Virus record (IMG/VR): IMGVR_UViG_3300022689_000474
Location: 1 to 64,000 of that record
Length of the DNA: 64,000 bases
Strand: one strand, 5' to 3'
Source of the DNA: a virus
In this document: positions 28,001 through 34,629 of the stretch, one piece after another
How positions within the stretch are numbered: position 1 is the stretch's first letter
Layout: each line of letters begins with the position of its first letter
Made by a program: the position numbers and the translations under genes
The notes under the pieces: model-generated
What the model saw: only the letters and a program-made list of their open reading frames with translations
Database searches by the model: none
Told to the model about the DNA's origin: nothing

Positions 28001-30522
28001 CATCAGGATCTGAGATGGGATTATTTGCATTAATGGAATTATCTAGTTTAGAGGCAAAAAGAGAAGAATTATTAAGTTCTAATATGAATAGTACTTTAAG
28101 GATTAAGGAAATAGAGTCGGGAATAGGTCAAGGGGTAAGTACTAATATAGTAAGTTTTGATAATAAAGATTATCAAATAGAAAATAATTTCTATGCTATA
28201 AATTATGGAGATCCTTACTCTTCAGCATTTAGAGATAAGAATTCAGTATCAAGGAGTTTAAGAGAAGACTTTGGTTTATCTTCAGAACAATTTAATAGAT
28301 TAGCAGTAGAGATTCATAAAAATACTAAAAGAGAAAGTGTAAATGCATTTGAGATAGCTTCTTTAAAAGCAACTAGAGATCTACAATCTTTAATAATAAG
28401 TTATCAATATCATAATTTAATGGAAGGGTCATTAACTGAAGAATCAGTTTCAGCTGGAGGATCTCAAGTATTAGAATCTACTTATGGAAGATATTTACAA
28501 GAAGGAAGAAATATAACTGATCCAAATGCTCTCAAGAGTGGAATCAATTCATTTAGGAATAGATCTTTATCTATAAACGAGATGGATGATTTTGATAATT
28601 GGATAAAAGGGAAGATATCTTCTGATTCTCGTATAAGTTATATAGGTAGTACTATATTAGGAGTTAGTGAGGAAGAGTTTAATACTAATTTTATCAATGG
28701 TACGGATAAACATTTAATGAAGAATAGAGCAGCTTTCCTAGCTGTAGCAGAACAAGGACTTACAGCTACAAGTGGAATGTTAGGGAATTATGGTGAAGGT
28801 ATGGAAAGATTTACATCATTTGAGACTGCTAGGAAAAAAACAGGTATGTTATTAGCTGGTTCTTCAGAGCATATGCCAGACGAAGTTTTAGGATCTGATT
28901 TATGGATGACCGTAATGAACTTAATGTCTTCTGATAAGTTAAAACCCCATGCAGCTTCAGCCGCTTTTAGAATTATAGCCGAGGCAGATAGTTTATTTTC
29001 TACTGATTCAGATGCTTTAGTAACTCTTATATCAGGTATAGATGAAAATGATAATGTAATATATAACCAAGGTACTGATACTTTTACTCAAAAAGGTCCT
29101 AATAGTAAACAGAGGAAGTTTAGGAAAGCAATGAGAGCCTTATTAACAAATAATAACTTAAGTTCTATAGAAGTAGAAGGAACAGTATTTGAATCAGATG
29201 GAGAAAAGAATGCAGTATTTAATTATTTAAATACAATGATTGAAGAGTCGGCTACTAGTATGAGGAATAAAGCTTTAGAAGAATTTATACAAAGATCAAC
29301 AGGTAGATCAGATCTTATATTTGGAGACCCTTCAGAAATAATAAATAAAGTTATAGATGATACTAAAGTAACTCCAGAACAAAAGAAGGAATTAGAAGAT
29401 CAATTATCAATGTCTTTAGAGGAATTAAAATATGAAAGAATAAAGAATCATATCGGTGGAATAGATCCTTTAGGTAAACCTATGACACCCCGTAATATAA
29501 ATATGGAGATAAGTAAAAGGTTGACTCTTGAAAGTATGAGTAAAGCTCAAGAGAACTCCAATAAGGTGGCATCAATGCATGATATGATATTACCGGGTTT
29601 ATTAAGTGTTGTAGGTGGAGCTATATTAGGAGGTAGATTAGATGAAGAAGTAGTTGGAGATATAGTTGGAGGTACAATAATGTCTATGGCTTATATGAAA
29701 CAAAGTCGTATATTTCAACCAGTAGAAGATAGACCTGATGGTTCATATCCAAGGAATTCTAGTTCTAGACAGGGTATCAATAATACAAGGGGGATTTTAT
29801 CTACATTAAAGAATAAAGGGACAGGTATAACTAAGAATTTAGCCAATATAGGTGTAGGAGCATTAAGTGCGGGTACATTTAAGATAGATATGGCATTGAT
29901 GCAACATGAAGGAGATCATGGAGATGCTATGGCCTATTTAATAGGGACAGAATTAGGATTTGCAGTAGGATCAAATTTAGTTAGTCCTTTAGTTGAAGGT
30001 GCGGCTACTAAATTAAGTACAGCACATCTAGATGCTCTTCACTCAAGAGCTAGAAATTATGAAGCGGCTAGATTAACCTCTGGTCAAAGAACAGAATATT
30101 TATTAAAAGGAACAGCTGGTGTATTAGATGAAGATCAATTTGCTGGAGTAAAATCTTCATTCTCAACAGTAGGTGGAGCTATATTATCTGGATTGTTAGG
30201 TATAGCTTCTGCAAAACTTGGTGGATCAGTAGCTGTTGATTTACTTAATTCAAATGGAGATTTCTCTGAAATAGCCTTAGTGGAGGGTCTAATGAATGCA
30301 GTAGATATGAATAAATATAAGGCAGAAAAAGAAGCTTTCTTAAGACAAGATTCACCTGATGTTACAGATGAATTTGGATATCCAGTTGATCAATACTTAA
30401 GTAAAGTTGATCTAATGGAAGATTACTCTGGAGATGCTATATCTCCTGATTCCCCAATACCAATAGAATATCTATTAGATCAAGAAGCTGCAATGAATGG
30501 ACAGACTTTATTCTATGGATGA
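16006..30522 (+). CDS. Giant PLD-RNA polymerase-like virion polyprotein, 4838 aa
   Basis: Two HKD motifs near the N-terminus form a phospholipase D-type domain: HPK (His423, Lys425) with GSFN, and HVK (His809, Lys811) with GSSNFGSSSL. Far downstream, LGDFDGDPY places a DFDGD metal-binding motif at 3522-3526, as in the catalytic barrel of RNA polymerase beta-prime. About 320 residues later LGGLKGMLAQSTGT (from 3841) resembles the GMRGLMA-P-x-G segment before the bridge helix, at a spacing close to cellular beta-prime. The C-terminus has Gly-rich hydrophobic stretches near 4525-4565 and 4720-4745. Known parallels are the giant polymerases of crAss-like phages, injected with DNA. I infer a virion-packaged polymerase. 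It might also act as the tape measure, as no other is seen. Confidence 0.8.
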   Translation: MFGIFNRNSNPDPNNLNSHLSSNMGVDKGLDLGYIQHGTDTALRGAVFFDYFFNNNRNINDSYDPYVNIGHSLNKEEVQRMQYMKYHSKDRTQNPNLELQEHARIALASNAFTSFSADLYNVTLSGTKVINRVINKSTPQYDFSSLSPLERERREREVDKYAASNIYRYLFAHDTYETAGKKIFKNLNVMDPKLIEQSTEYGTEYDGISQGRWLINNILNAEERSSIANVAKIHQELILLDPERLSKSRKGVYSNPIEAVKQVSDRIIQDKEYLSKPGIRQAVAFIESAEKELTIDLFQLQNKAISDVLINKLTREKDRIAKGDFKFKIRLGAPTGGDRENLIGHHILGPNIIIMQRLGNLRDEILFDQLGYRSRPNNNINEIVPFFSQVDMTSSYNESKKNEVDKILSDSFSLEFMDDGMYHPKLFTSDKVAMVGSFNLTSPVGSSIFQSGSNYEEIQVLRNRLNLDYDKAEQKVNDYMTDPSKVNIQDFVNRVANKEKKSRYGNRGLNPQEKELLDKDTVETMLYLQARILSKMGVQSPTGGGSITGLQIGKAGDIGQALRASIGFLQSDKIRGDGRVSEMYMNLNQVWLLQLDNDLFYGAGGDFTGEFGPSGKGREEAIKELKRLRPPVDDSGMASRRFIYKSEVQSGLFDLIHQGRAFISVDQRTYRDKILTPMEEKVNYLLGRKEIERRRKEEGFSLSIDSIKRQEISEIGKGVLLRDYDGSMAYLVRKAGNDDNLRRTLGLSKPQQPGDLGSYNYQNSSMLFEGRKDLSTMNHIHETSILRTLSQLKAVTSGQIVPVTETMSHVKNFMVIERSRGQSYDPVTGEGITPLSYVSGSSNFGSSSLAFEEGDKDYVSSESGLILLGDKIRNSRDSKKYLSDKDKTAGLSDEYEELMLKARAKFPIREWKRLTNVEMGNFDYTGATRESVWNDRVSRQGLEQVKKRIERINEDLGTNAISLIPSYDSKGDLSYYTIKFSNSSAVGSSFNSMYMGSSNEIKYRVTVLKDIKGQPGFVYMIDQNKVLGNTRLMNQTDESVYGLPYALEEGQKYRRIEAGESLELNPLDTFANLMGTLLGESSFRTMVEEPMRYIKVLSGSTLKSKYLSSSNYTTASVAGLGYLRFLGTGIASNIEGKNSKGIFEFFNKLDARMAHEISREFYSKHISLTAEGRKGLEMSAGLFDPTDMNNSRTAERHSIINALSSIAVLNEKIQEAKKHNIRGIGKIQSERNQHISFILNQFDNILGRQERSTFESDISLGVIESLRDITYYQGRDNNIKQIKQSIFEPFISLGQASIYANSQAWYKNPIFALSPYSIEYFKEGTNISENPSMNNIMRYALASPYSYSSTDPTGKGTEGFIRSVAEGGGGKTTEEEGYSLFGDMKTTFGDITSIDILKYTGTGNIVKRSEYENTVIKKLYLEYQATVSNGIINISLEDFTQQLQSDNPMGALQPYKDIFKRLIQDTPFKDESIDRALVFNFNVPKKASQIPQRLKNVLGSKPMYEMDSGFSILLRKKGVLTSTEMKYFKKFLEQKHRLNRTKLQESIKKINKLSKSSYSLSPDQYLEAIIVSRQVELMKARINNNNTNILTHSKNTKRIISNVLSLIEEDLFNTGIDSFVRKAEELIWNDKSNSKTKEREKIKALEFIKEAYQDVNQLVGESSKVSIINDSDLRNYMTSDQHEIVEGLKDNLSEIYGFDRDEYMDHGSLARASLLNILKMNDSLASGIKGFTTGRTTVKGKKSVILVQLSGGFSDYGFTNPLYGSDINFLKEARKKMKNETYKNPLTNKEIELTDWSNLSREDKMKLGMMSGFLEKAEKRQKSSMLVEDWFIQGNRVARKGDIVTYDNESNRVLVWGDKRDIYNSMIPLDKIDMEKISRADRENLKKAAIGDAKAAYYFREDVDSRDQASAIAGTIDNFRVIDDLPTVSLLERQAWHRNSEESYEYLISAKQLSGVADTNQLIWEFTYNRSIMMGGGRRGEGTSSLVKAVNVFLQPNIFERLAASLNEFGGGTLKADPLSIENIMGLYSPTNFKSYAYSHGAEILSNKELRENFMAQLGVRNKRGVNEISSKQLGALMLLTFGDTYLEDSSKKNIYSDFFGSALSGELGEWMKGLALSSVLSTGKDITLNQNEISRLMSGALLNDDSDLKKLMVSNFQSMVSKKSKDLFGSMQLPSIDMIDSKKFELSFTQGGDYMKKFLSRQLGAMADLDRDYILGDVMEERMASIMVGNLELMSQLIAQDTSTVVPTDINVEDNKTLIKLLSISGYQDIGRIQDITIRMDNNLQVQREEREYVDSMREILKGLTNTSNIVRLYGSVLPSASKEAVGSKLTGALEFQHMVKPLYQFSSSFTNKGELSDLRKVLGNVLSTISQTESMITGEAILRRNDLLTGRPVDISDMNSLSSLDRHKFIGINTAYDPESIKQLRELKRDYRDYEEGIKYIIADKVKQLNNLQGDSSLNRLKRLELTSEISDLMTLQPDFLYEGRAGYMDEEIEYLTVKWDKSQKDGEVRMRRGTQTKRIKSIVRSYMKSNKGKKIYSRKGTELNILESLEAVSGRMAIDIGRVQQALNPDTPFGMGTIQPVLEGLDYRSFSFSLPSFMVEGQDESGGVSLSFDYSDKAKRYSYLMGASELQLLGDQYGSYVEELTAKTIYLASAFAPGSNLSIIMDKIKRSKLSGDSRVSLTKEEYTLWQRYYETAVGNRGIVPLLAEASANVRSQQVMAGKIRLAGIVTTPAASFLVNPGDILLAQEGERRQIHMSENRYTLYREAISKEAQFQRIMSDENELAKYGRGSISRVIDYYSSLQSAMLYGLSEPATLNLSKFSDEFTKLNEKIDKYSNKDFDKVAEHLSNQIARLNDMDLSLISPEEGKGDSYLKNLQEVSSIYLRRKLERKLFSSTTNITSKQKVGLIRGIKALESQVLETTSKEVENYISLKKLGLADAIEGIQNVFQGTSQVSQYAVSKLEMLDRLKRGVFSDKSVRRVINPDGSIRESMNIDTLNFKVEEGLARSVSSEKLLQDIKGMYDVLYTTDLYDKQNRISSQYSSNLNSKNLSILQSTSKSITELRDTNKNNLRINSSTLNDYQKGLASISLEVAEIMNEDINYLLTGKKTNSSNDLISRLENRLKQYGTYQKGTTERTIYDTMLKKVVEDIEDKRKNSEVFGMGEVTDLISKNINKEIGRISREVSSKRYLLKEGRELEQKVKNNEDVNWNQFTEFLQALEKNKYTDPEITELYNSLKSQVRSVLTAGRRFLEDPLSKLLKDIPTLATGVLGGRDKFAISEFELEGKLRKRVSPFKIDKELLRDSARYTDEDISFLTFYTKEVFNQFETVNEHLRQVSEGTHKATDTYTSMVSEKSRDSFLKLTKSVEAISNTLEELQSSRQINVTDDRLKDILSVYTAEIPGMESSSVEINKRLGKARDLLTGNRKGNTVDAYGLVNVFQEILNTYDNTDAMRVLGFRSPPPGGNEPQRYTLEVLKDISLINEYSRAVNPQGGVEYDQGRNKTLTLLNPISLLTMSLGDFDGDPYTTIYSNFMDLHREVYNTEVKVKFKEEIQLKKIESLISRKSAISGLSLNENDIKDYISNNQSTLEEEDNTLLNEWLSKKAEIASHRKDISVTNLKITAMNRELENSNFNKALRREISNYIGVNQKHFLSVDNGGYRDVDISTDVALTFIEQGRGLFGGLEEKAPEAVRVNDTLKSIFKLYPNNNVSVPNRPNPSTGTYDIEAFRKIIESSDNNEILTTLRDKITNSLYASNNNQNNGALYSLLLLSQESLQSQMNQAGSTASNNSLDPLIRELRESRNFLQNEGKVSTGTLNDKDIEEILAYTSARAMTQASSLGGLKGMLAQSTGTSMDFQTSDMMVLTMGKAGSDVLGKIYNTFIGAIYRDSPLIATSHVMTQGGFLESIRNNQQMRDTIALEGLTVDDFVSELKSSQETTESLHGFIKDINQLLRDGIKPKGGQDLLENLKKQAAVYETLQDPADKEALITKIASSFGPSGSEMGLFALMELSSLEAKREELLSSNMNSTLRIKEIESGIGQGVSTNIVSFDNKDYQIENNFYAINYGDPYSSAFRDKNSVSRSLREDFGLSSEQFNRLAVEIHKNTKRESVNAFEIASLKATRDLQSLIISYQYHNLMEGSLTEESVSAGGSQVLESTYGRYLQEGRNITDPNALKSGINSFRNRSLSINEMDDFDNWIKGKISSDSRISYIGSTILGVSEEEFNTNFINGTDKHLMKNRAAFLAVAEQGLTATSGMLGNYGEGMERFTSFETARKKTGMLLAGSSEHMPDEVLGSDLWMTVMNLMSSDKLKPHAASAAFRIIAEADSLFSTDSDALVTLISGIDENDNVIYNQGTDTFTQKGPNSKQRKFRKAMRALLTNNNLSSIEVEGTVFESDGEKNAVFNYLNTMIEESATSMRNKALEEFIQRSTGRSDLIFGDPSEIINKVIDDTKVTPEQKKELEDQLSMSLEELKYERIKNHIGGIDPLGKPMTPRNINMEISKRLTLESMSKAQENSNKVASMHDMILPGLLSVVGGAILGGRLDEEVVGDIVGGTIMSMAYMKQSRIFQPVEDRPDGSYPRNSSSRQGINNTRGILSTLKNKGTGITKNLANIGVGALSAGTFKIDMALMQHEGDHGDAMAYLIGTELGFAVGSNLVSPLVEGAATKLSTAHLDALHSRARNYEAARLTSGQRTEYLLKGTAGVLDEDQFAGVKSSFSTVGGAILSGLLGIASAKLGGSVAVDLLNSNGDFSEIALVEGLMNAVDMNKYKAEKEAFLRQDSPDVTDEFGYPVDQYLSKVDLMEDYSGDAISPDSPIPIEYLLDQEAAMNGQTLFYG

Positions 30523-30836
30523 TTAAGATCTTTTAAATAACTTAAGAGATAAAATAGGACATTATTTCTTAGTCTTTTATTATCTCTTTCTATAAGTAAA
30601 TGATTACACATACAAATTAATTTTTTATGTGTTTTATTGAAGTAAGCTATTTCTAAATCAAAAGGGGTAGTATATTGAGATGTAATAATATTTATAGAAT
30701 ATTCTTCACAAAAGTTAACTATATCTTCTTTAGTATCTAGATAAGTGCAAGTAATTATATCTTTTATATTTATTAATCTGATATATATTAATAATGTATC
30801 TAATATTTCGAGGCTTTCATTATTTTCTGATATCAT
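30513..30836 (-). CDS. Hypothetical protein, 107 aa
   Basis: I do not recognise this protein. Its last codons overlap the end of the giant gene by 10 bases in convergent orientation. It contains alternating hydrophobic strands (for example NIITSQYTTPFDLEIAYF and KLICMCNHLLI) suggesting a small alpha/beta fold. Same strand as the genes up to 32645. Confidence 0.55.
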   Translation of the reverse strand: MISENNESLEILDTLLIYIRLINIKDIITCTYLDTKEDIVNFCEEYSINIITSQYTTPFDLEIAYFNKTHKKLICMCNHLLIERDNKRLRNNVLFYLLSYLKDLNHP

Positions 30837-30850
30837 TATTTATTCTTTAT

Positions 30851-31147
30851 TTAATACCAATCTTTTTTTATTTTATTTAATATGAAATTTAAGAATAGAA
30901 AAAATCTCCTACACTCTTTTATATAGATAGTACTAACACCTCTTAATAATTCATTTTTCATGATGTATCTAGCTCTTATTAGACTGTTTACATCTCTAAA
31001 TTTATAAAACTCAATTATCTCTTTAGAAATTTCAGATTTACTCCTTTTAGTTTTTATTGATTCCTTCTCTATGAATTCAATAAGTTTATAGATATAATAT
31101 TCTTTAATTGCAGGGTCTTTCTCTTTAATAAAGTAATTAGCTTTCAT
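30851..31147 (-). CDS. Hypothetical basic protein, 98 aa
   Basis: I do not recognise this basic, largely helical protein. It overlaps the next upstream gene by 11 bases, a sign of translational coupling with the 278-aa gene. No membrane or signal sequence is evident. Confidence 0.55.
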   Translation of the reverse strand: MKANYFIKEKDPAIKEYYIYKLIEFIEKESIKTKRSKSEISKEIIEFYKFRDVNSLIRARYIMKNELLRGVSTIYIKECRRFFLFLNFILNKIKKDWY

Positions 31148-31973
31148 AAATTCTTTCAGTTAAAGTATCTAGATTTAATTGATCAAAACTTCTTTCTACA
31201 TAATACTCACTATCTTTATATTCTTGTGTATTAATAAAATTATCTTTAAAATGTTGTTTGCCAGGAGGTTTTAATCTTTTATTAAATTCAGTGTCTTTTA
31301 GATGTATTAAAGTATCTCTATAATTAATATCTTCTCCTAATGGATGGATCCTATCTGAACCTTGTACTTTTGTAGTACCATATTTTTTTATAGTTAACTC
31401 CTGATGTTCTTTTGTCAAAAGGATAGTTAAGTAATTATAAGTTACTGGACTTATTTTACCAGTATCTTTAGTTTCACCTCTATATTCTCTTATAAGAACT
31501 TTAAAGAAATCATTTGAATTTATACTAATACCTAATGCTTTATTAGGAAATATTTTAATTTTAGGGGAATCATATTCTTCAGTGATAGTATCTTCTAATC
31601 TATTATAAAATAGTTCTTCTTTAAGATATTTCAATCTAAATCTATCCCATTTATAGAATTGATTACTAGATCTATAATTATCCTCATAAAATTCTTTAGT
31701 AACTCTATAGAAATTCTTTCCTCCAAATAATGGATGGTCCTCTTCTAATTCAATTTCTACTACTTTCATTATTAATGGAGAAGGTTGTATTATCTCTTTA
31801 TATTCTCTAGTTGTTTGCTTTCCTACTATTACATTAGTACCTATATTCCAAACCATATCTAAAAATGGTATATATTCTTGTATTGTATCTGTAGAGAATC
31901 CTTCATCTATATTAGGTACTTCTACTTTTATTCCATTTATATTCTTAATTAAGTTCTTATTTGTTATACCCAT
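31137..31973 (-). CDS. Hypothetical protein next to PAAR gene, 278 aa
   Basis: I do not recognise this protein. It has a beta-rich N-terminal half (VPNIDEGF, GTNVIVGKQTT, MKVVEIELEEDHPLFGG) and a charged, Tyr-rich C-terminal half. It follows the PAAR-like gene after 8 bases on the same strand, so a baseplate or spike-associated role is possible but not shown by motifs. Confidence 0.6.
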   Translation of the reverse strand: MGITNKNLIKNINGIKVEVPNIDEGFSTDTIQEYIPFLDMVWNIGTNVIVGKQTTREYKEIIQPSPLIMKVVEIELEEDHPLFGGKNFYRVTKEFYEDNYRSSNQFYKWDRFRLKYLKEELFYNRLEDTITEEYDSPKIKIFPNKALGISINSNDFFKVLIREYRGETKDTGKISPVTYNYLTILLTKEHQELTIKKYGTTKVQGSDRIHPLGEDINYRDTLIHLKDTEFNKRLKPPGKQHFKDNFINTQEYKDSEYYVERSFDQLNLDTLTERIYES

Positions 31974-31981
31974 ATTTAATA

Positions 31982-32239
31982 CTACGTTATATATGTTTCA
32001 AAATCACAAGTTAAAGTATAACCGGCAGTACATAGACCTACATGTATAGCTACACTCATATTGCATGCAAATACTGTAGCACTAGGAGTAGCTAAGAATC
32101 CTGCATAACATGAATCAGTTAGCCTACTAATAGGTTTACCATGAGAATATACAAACCAACATCCCATATATACTGGTCCAGTACCAGAATATGGATATGT
32201 TGCTACAGTTAAATCACCTACTCTCATTGGATGTGGCAT
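31982..32239 (-). CDS. PAAR-like spike-tip protein
   Basis: The 85-aa protein has a PAAR-like beginning (PMRVGD), a Gly-rich YSGTGPVYMG segment and HGKPISRLTD, resembling the two P-x-x-R-x-G/T-D turns of PAAR proteins such as T4 gp5.4, which form the sharp tip of contractile tail spikes. Three or more Cys and a His in the second half could bind the tip metal ion. I chose the ATG at 32239; the frame extends five codons upstream to a TTG. It overlaps the previous gene by 26 bases. It is on the opposite strand and 25 kb from the spike gene. Confidence 0.6.
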   Translation of the reverse strand: MPHPMRVGDLTVATYPYSGTGPVYMGCWFVYSHGKPISRLTDSCYAGFLATPSATVFACNMSVAIHVGLCTAGYTLTCDFETYIT

Positions 32240-32645
32240 ATAATTTATCTTCAAATTCTTTTATTTCTTCGTAAACTTTTTTCTTATCTAAAAAATCTTT
32301 TATTATATCTTTTGGGTAAGTATCTTCCCATTCTTTTTTTCCCCATCCAAAAGGGCTTTCAAAAGAATCAATAATAAAAGGAGTACCATATGGATGAGAA
32401 AATATAATAGGTCCATTAGTAAAACATTTAAAACCTTTTTCCTCATTTATAAGTATAAATATATTATGTATCTTTATTAAAATACCTTCTTGAGAATCAG
32501 TAACTCTATCTAACCATACTTTAATAGATTTTAAATAATCATAATTCATTGAAGAATAGTTTTGTAAGTTGCTTAAATCTATTATTTCTATTTTTTTTAT
32601 TATCTTCCAAGTAATCTTTAATATATCTATTATATTTCTTATCAT
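32214..32645 (-). CDS. Hypothetical protein, 143 aa
   Basis: I do not recognise this protein. It has a hydrophobic and basic first 20 residues (MIRNIIDILKITWKIIKKIE) that may be an amphipathic helix rather than a signal peptide, then a mixed fold containing HPYGTPFIIDSFESPFGWGKKEW. Its end overlaps the PAAR-like start, suggesting coupled translation. Confidence 0.55.
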   Translation of the reverse strand: MIRNIIDILKITWKIIKKIEIIDLSNLQNYSSMNYDYLKSIKVWLDRVTDSQEGILIKIHNIFILINEEKGFKCFTNGPIIFSHPYGTPFIIDSFESPFGWGKKEWEDTYPKDIIKDFLDKKKVYEEIKEFEDKLYATSNESR

Positions 32646-32726
32646 AATATTTTAAAGTATTTACCAAATGGTTCATGTTATTCATAATACATCACTTATT
32701 ATCTACATGTATATATATTATATTTA

Positions 32727-32747
32727 AAGCTTGGGTACCCCAAGCTT
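32727..32747 (-). terminator. GC-rich hairpin, probable terminator
   Basis: A perfect 9-base-pair stem (AAGCTTGGG with CCCAAGCTT) with a 3-base loop stands out in a very AT-rich gap between the 170-aa and 143-aa minus-strand genes. A perfect U-run is absent, but AT-rich sequence follows. The rest of this 151-base gap shows only AT-rich sequence with TAAT repeats. Confidence 0.55.
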
Positions 32748-32796
32748 AATTAATTAATTAATATATATTATAAGATATAAGATATACTTGATTTTA

Positions 32797-33309
32797 CTAT
32801 GTAAGAGAGTTATATATAGGATTATTCTCCTGTATAGAAGGTACAAATTGATCTTCTGATTCTTTATCTATTTTTATTTGAGAAACATCTATAAGAATTC
32901 CATCAGATCTAATATCACTAACCTCAGTATAAAAATGTTTACATTGATAATAAATAGGACTATATATATCTAACATTAAAGAATTTATGGAAGGATTTGT
33001 TTCTATATCAAACATTTTACCCTTTTCCAAATCCATAAGTTCATAGACAGAGGAACTAATTTCACCTCTATTTGTAAAGAATAAAGGGCCTAGTGGTTCC
33101 ATCATTCTAATACGACCTAATTTATTATAATCACTTTCTATACGGATTTTAGAGAATAGGTAGACTTTTTCTATTAAGACTCCATATACACTTATATTTA
33201 TCTTCCCATCTTTAGTCTTAGTGACTTTATTAATATCAGACCAGATACCTACCTTTCTAAAGGAATTATCATGTTTAACTAAAATTAATTTATCAATTAT
33301 TTTATTCAT
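32797..33309 (-). CDS. Hypothetical protein, 170 aa
   Basis: I do not recognise this protein. It looks beta-rich (KISVYGVLIEKVYLF, GRIRMMEPLGPLFF) with an acidic tail. It is divergent from the PAS-domain gene with 33 bases between the starts, and may share its control region. Confidence 0.55.
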   Translation of the reverse strand: MNKIIDKLILVKHDNSFRKVGIWSDINKVTKTKDGKINISVYGVLIEKVYLFSKIRIESDYNKLGRIRMMEPLGPLFFTNRGEISSSVYELMDLEKGKMFDIETNPSINSLMLDIYSPIYYQCKHFYTEVSDIRSDGILIDVSQIKIDKESEDQFVPSIQENNPIYNSLT

Positions 33310-33342
33310 ATTTACTCTTTTAGATTATATATATATATATAT

Positions 33343-34629
33343 ATGCATTATAACAATTTGGTCAATTTGGCACCTTTTAGTAGTATACTTGAGTATAGAC
33401 CTCAAGAGGATACTTTTTTTTATATAAGTGTGAGTAAGGGTTTAGAGGATTTTTATAATATCTCTTCAAAAGATTTTATTAATAAACCATTATATTTTTC
33501 AGTATCTAAAACTAGAGATATTGATATAGAAAAATGTCATGAAAAGTTTACTAATCTAATAATGACTTCTCTTCGTTATGGTTCTAGTATAGAGATATTA
33601 AAATTATCTACTTTCTTAAAAACTAAAAATAAAGAGAAGTTAGTATGTATTATTTCTTTAAGAATAAAAAATAATGTCTTATTAAACTTAGGATTTCCAA
33701 TATCTGAGTCTTTATTTTTAAAAAGTTCTACTAGGATTGATTTATTGAAAGATACTTTATCATCTATTCTAGATAATATAGATAGCAATATTATTATAAT
33801 AGATCAATCATTAAATATATTGTATGTAAACAGATATCTTAAAAATGATTATATGGATCATTCTTTCAAAGAGATAGTAGATGGTAATATATTCTCTGAT
33901 ATAAATAGATATATAGAAGATACAGTATCTATATATGACAAACCAAATATCTTTTGTAAAGAATACAATATAGATAATCTATCTTATAAGGTAAAAGTTA
34001 ATCCTATTTTGGAAGAAAGAGAATTAGTAAATATATTTATGATCATTATAGAAGACATTACAGAATATCAGAAATTAGTATTAAAAAGTAAAATATTACA
34101 AAAAGAGTTAGATATACAAAAAGATAAGATTGATATTATATTAAGAGGATATAAATCATCTAAAGAAGAGAGTATTAATGATAATCCCAATTTAGATTTA
34201 GTAAGAAGAATAACTACAGCTACAATAAAAGGTAAGGTGAAAAGTATAACTCCTATGGATCATCAACTTATTGGTATATTAAAAGATATAGAAGATATGA
34301 AGAAGGATCATGAAAGATTAATGAATAATATGTTAAATTCAGATGACAAGATATCTTCAAAAGTTTCAGAACTAGAATTATTTATAAATAAGACAGACCA
34401 TAATATTAAATCTATTGAGAAAGTTTTAAATAAATTGGAAAAAGAGATAGTATCTAGTGAAGACTTAACATTATTAAATGTATTATTAATGTCTCCTAAG
34501 AATCAACTGATAATTTTATTTATAATAATAATAATATCGGCGGTTTTATTAGAAGATATAGTTATAGAAAGAGTAAAAAATTATATATTAAATCCATCTT
34601 CTGTTATAGAAGAAATTCTAGAGGAATAG
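33343..34629 (+). CDS. PAS-domain protein with coiled coil and C-terminal membrane anchor
   Basis: The 428-aa protein has a PAS-like domain at about residues 140-245: it opens with ILDNIDSNIIIIDQSLNILY and closes with MIIIEDITEYQKL, the usual ends of a PAS fold. An earlier segment (20-120) may be a second, divergent PAS. A helical, charged region follows (about 245-385), then one strongly hydrophobic stretch near 388-406, a tail anchor. No kinase or GGDEF domain is present, so it could sense a ligand and signal by protein contact. It stands alone on the plus strand between minus-strand genes and overlaps the next one tail to tail by 26 bases. An (AT) dinucleotide tract ends at its start codon. 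Confidence 0.65.
   Translation: MHYNNLVNLAPFSSILEYRPQEDTFFYISVSKGLEDFYNISSKDFINKPLYFSVSKTRDIDIEKCHEKFTNLIMTSLRYGSSIEILKLSTFLKTKNKEKLVCIISLRIKNNVLLNLGFPISESLFLKSSTRIDLLKDTLSSILDNIDSNIIIIDQSLNILYVNRYLKNDYMDHSFKEIVDGNIFSDINRYIEDTVSIYDKPNIFCKEYNIDNLSYKVKVNPILEERELVNIFMIIIEDITEYQKLVLKSKILQKELDIQKDKIDIILRGYKSSKEESINDNPNLDLVRRITTATIKGKVKSITPMDHQLIGILKDIEDMKKDHERLMNNMLNSDDKISSKVSELELFINKTDHNIKSIEKVLNKLEKEIVSSEDLTLLNVLLMSPKNQLIILFIIIIISAVLLEDIVIERVKNYILNPSSVIEEILEE

Noticed and set aside
30400-30522. Giant gene as an artefact of assembly or several fused genes
   Set aside because: The frame is continuous over 14.5 kb with uniform codon use and no internal stop, which is implausible for random sequence or a misassembly.
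33325-33344. AT dinucleotide tract at the PAS gene start as a phase-variation switch
   Set aside because: The tract lies before the start codon, so length change would not shift the frame, and the surroundings are AT-rich anyway.
33221-33427. Plus-strand frame overlapping the start of the PAS gene
   Set aside because: Hydrophobic Ile/Leu-rich translation typical of AT-rich shadow frames; the PAS frame is better supported.
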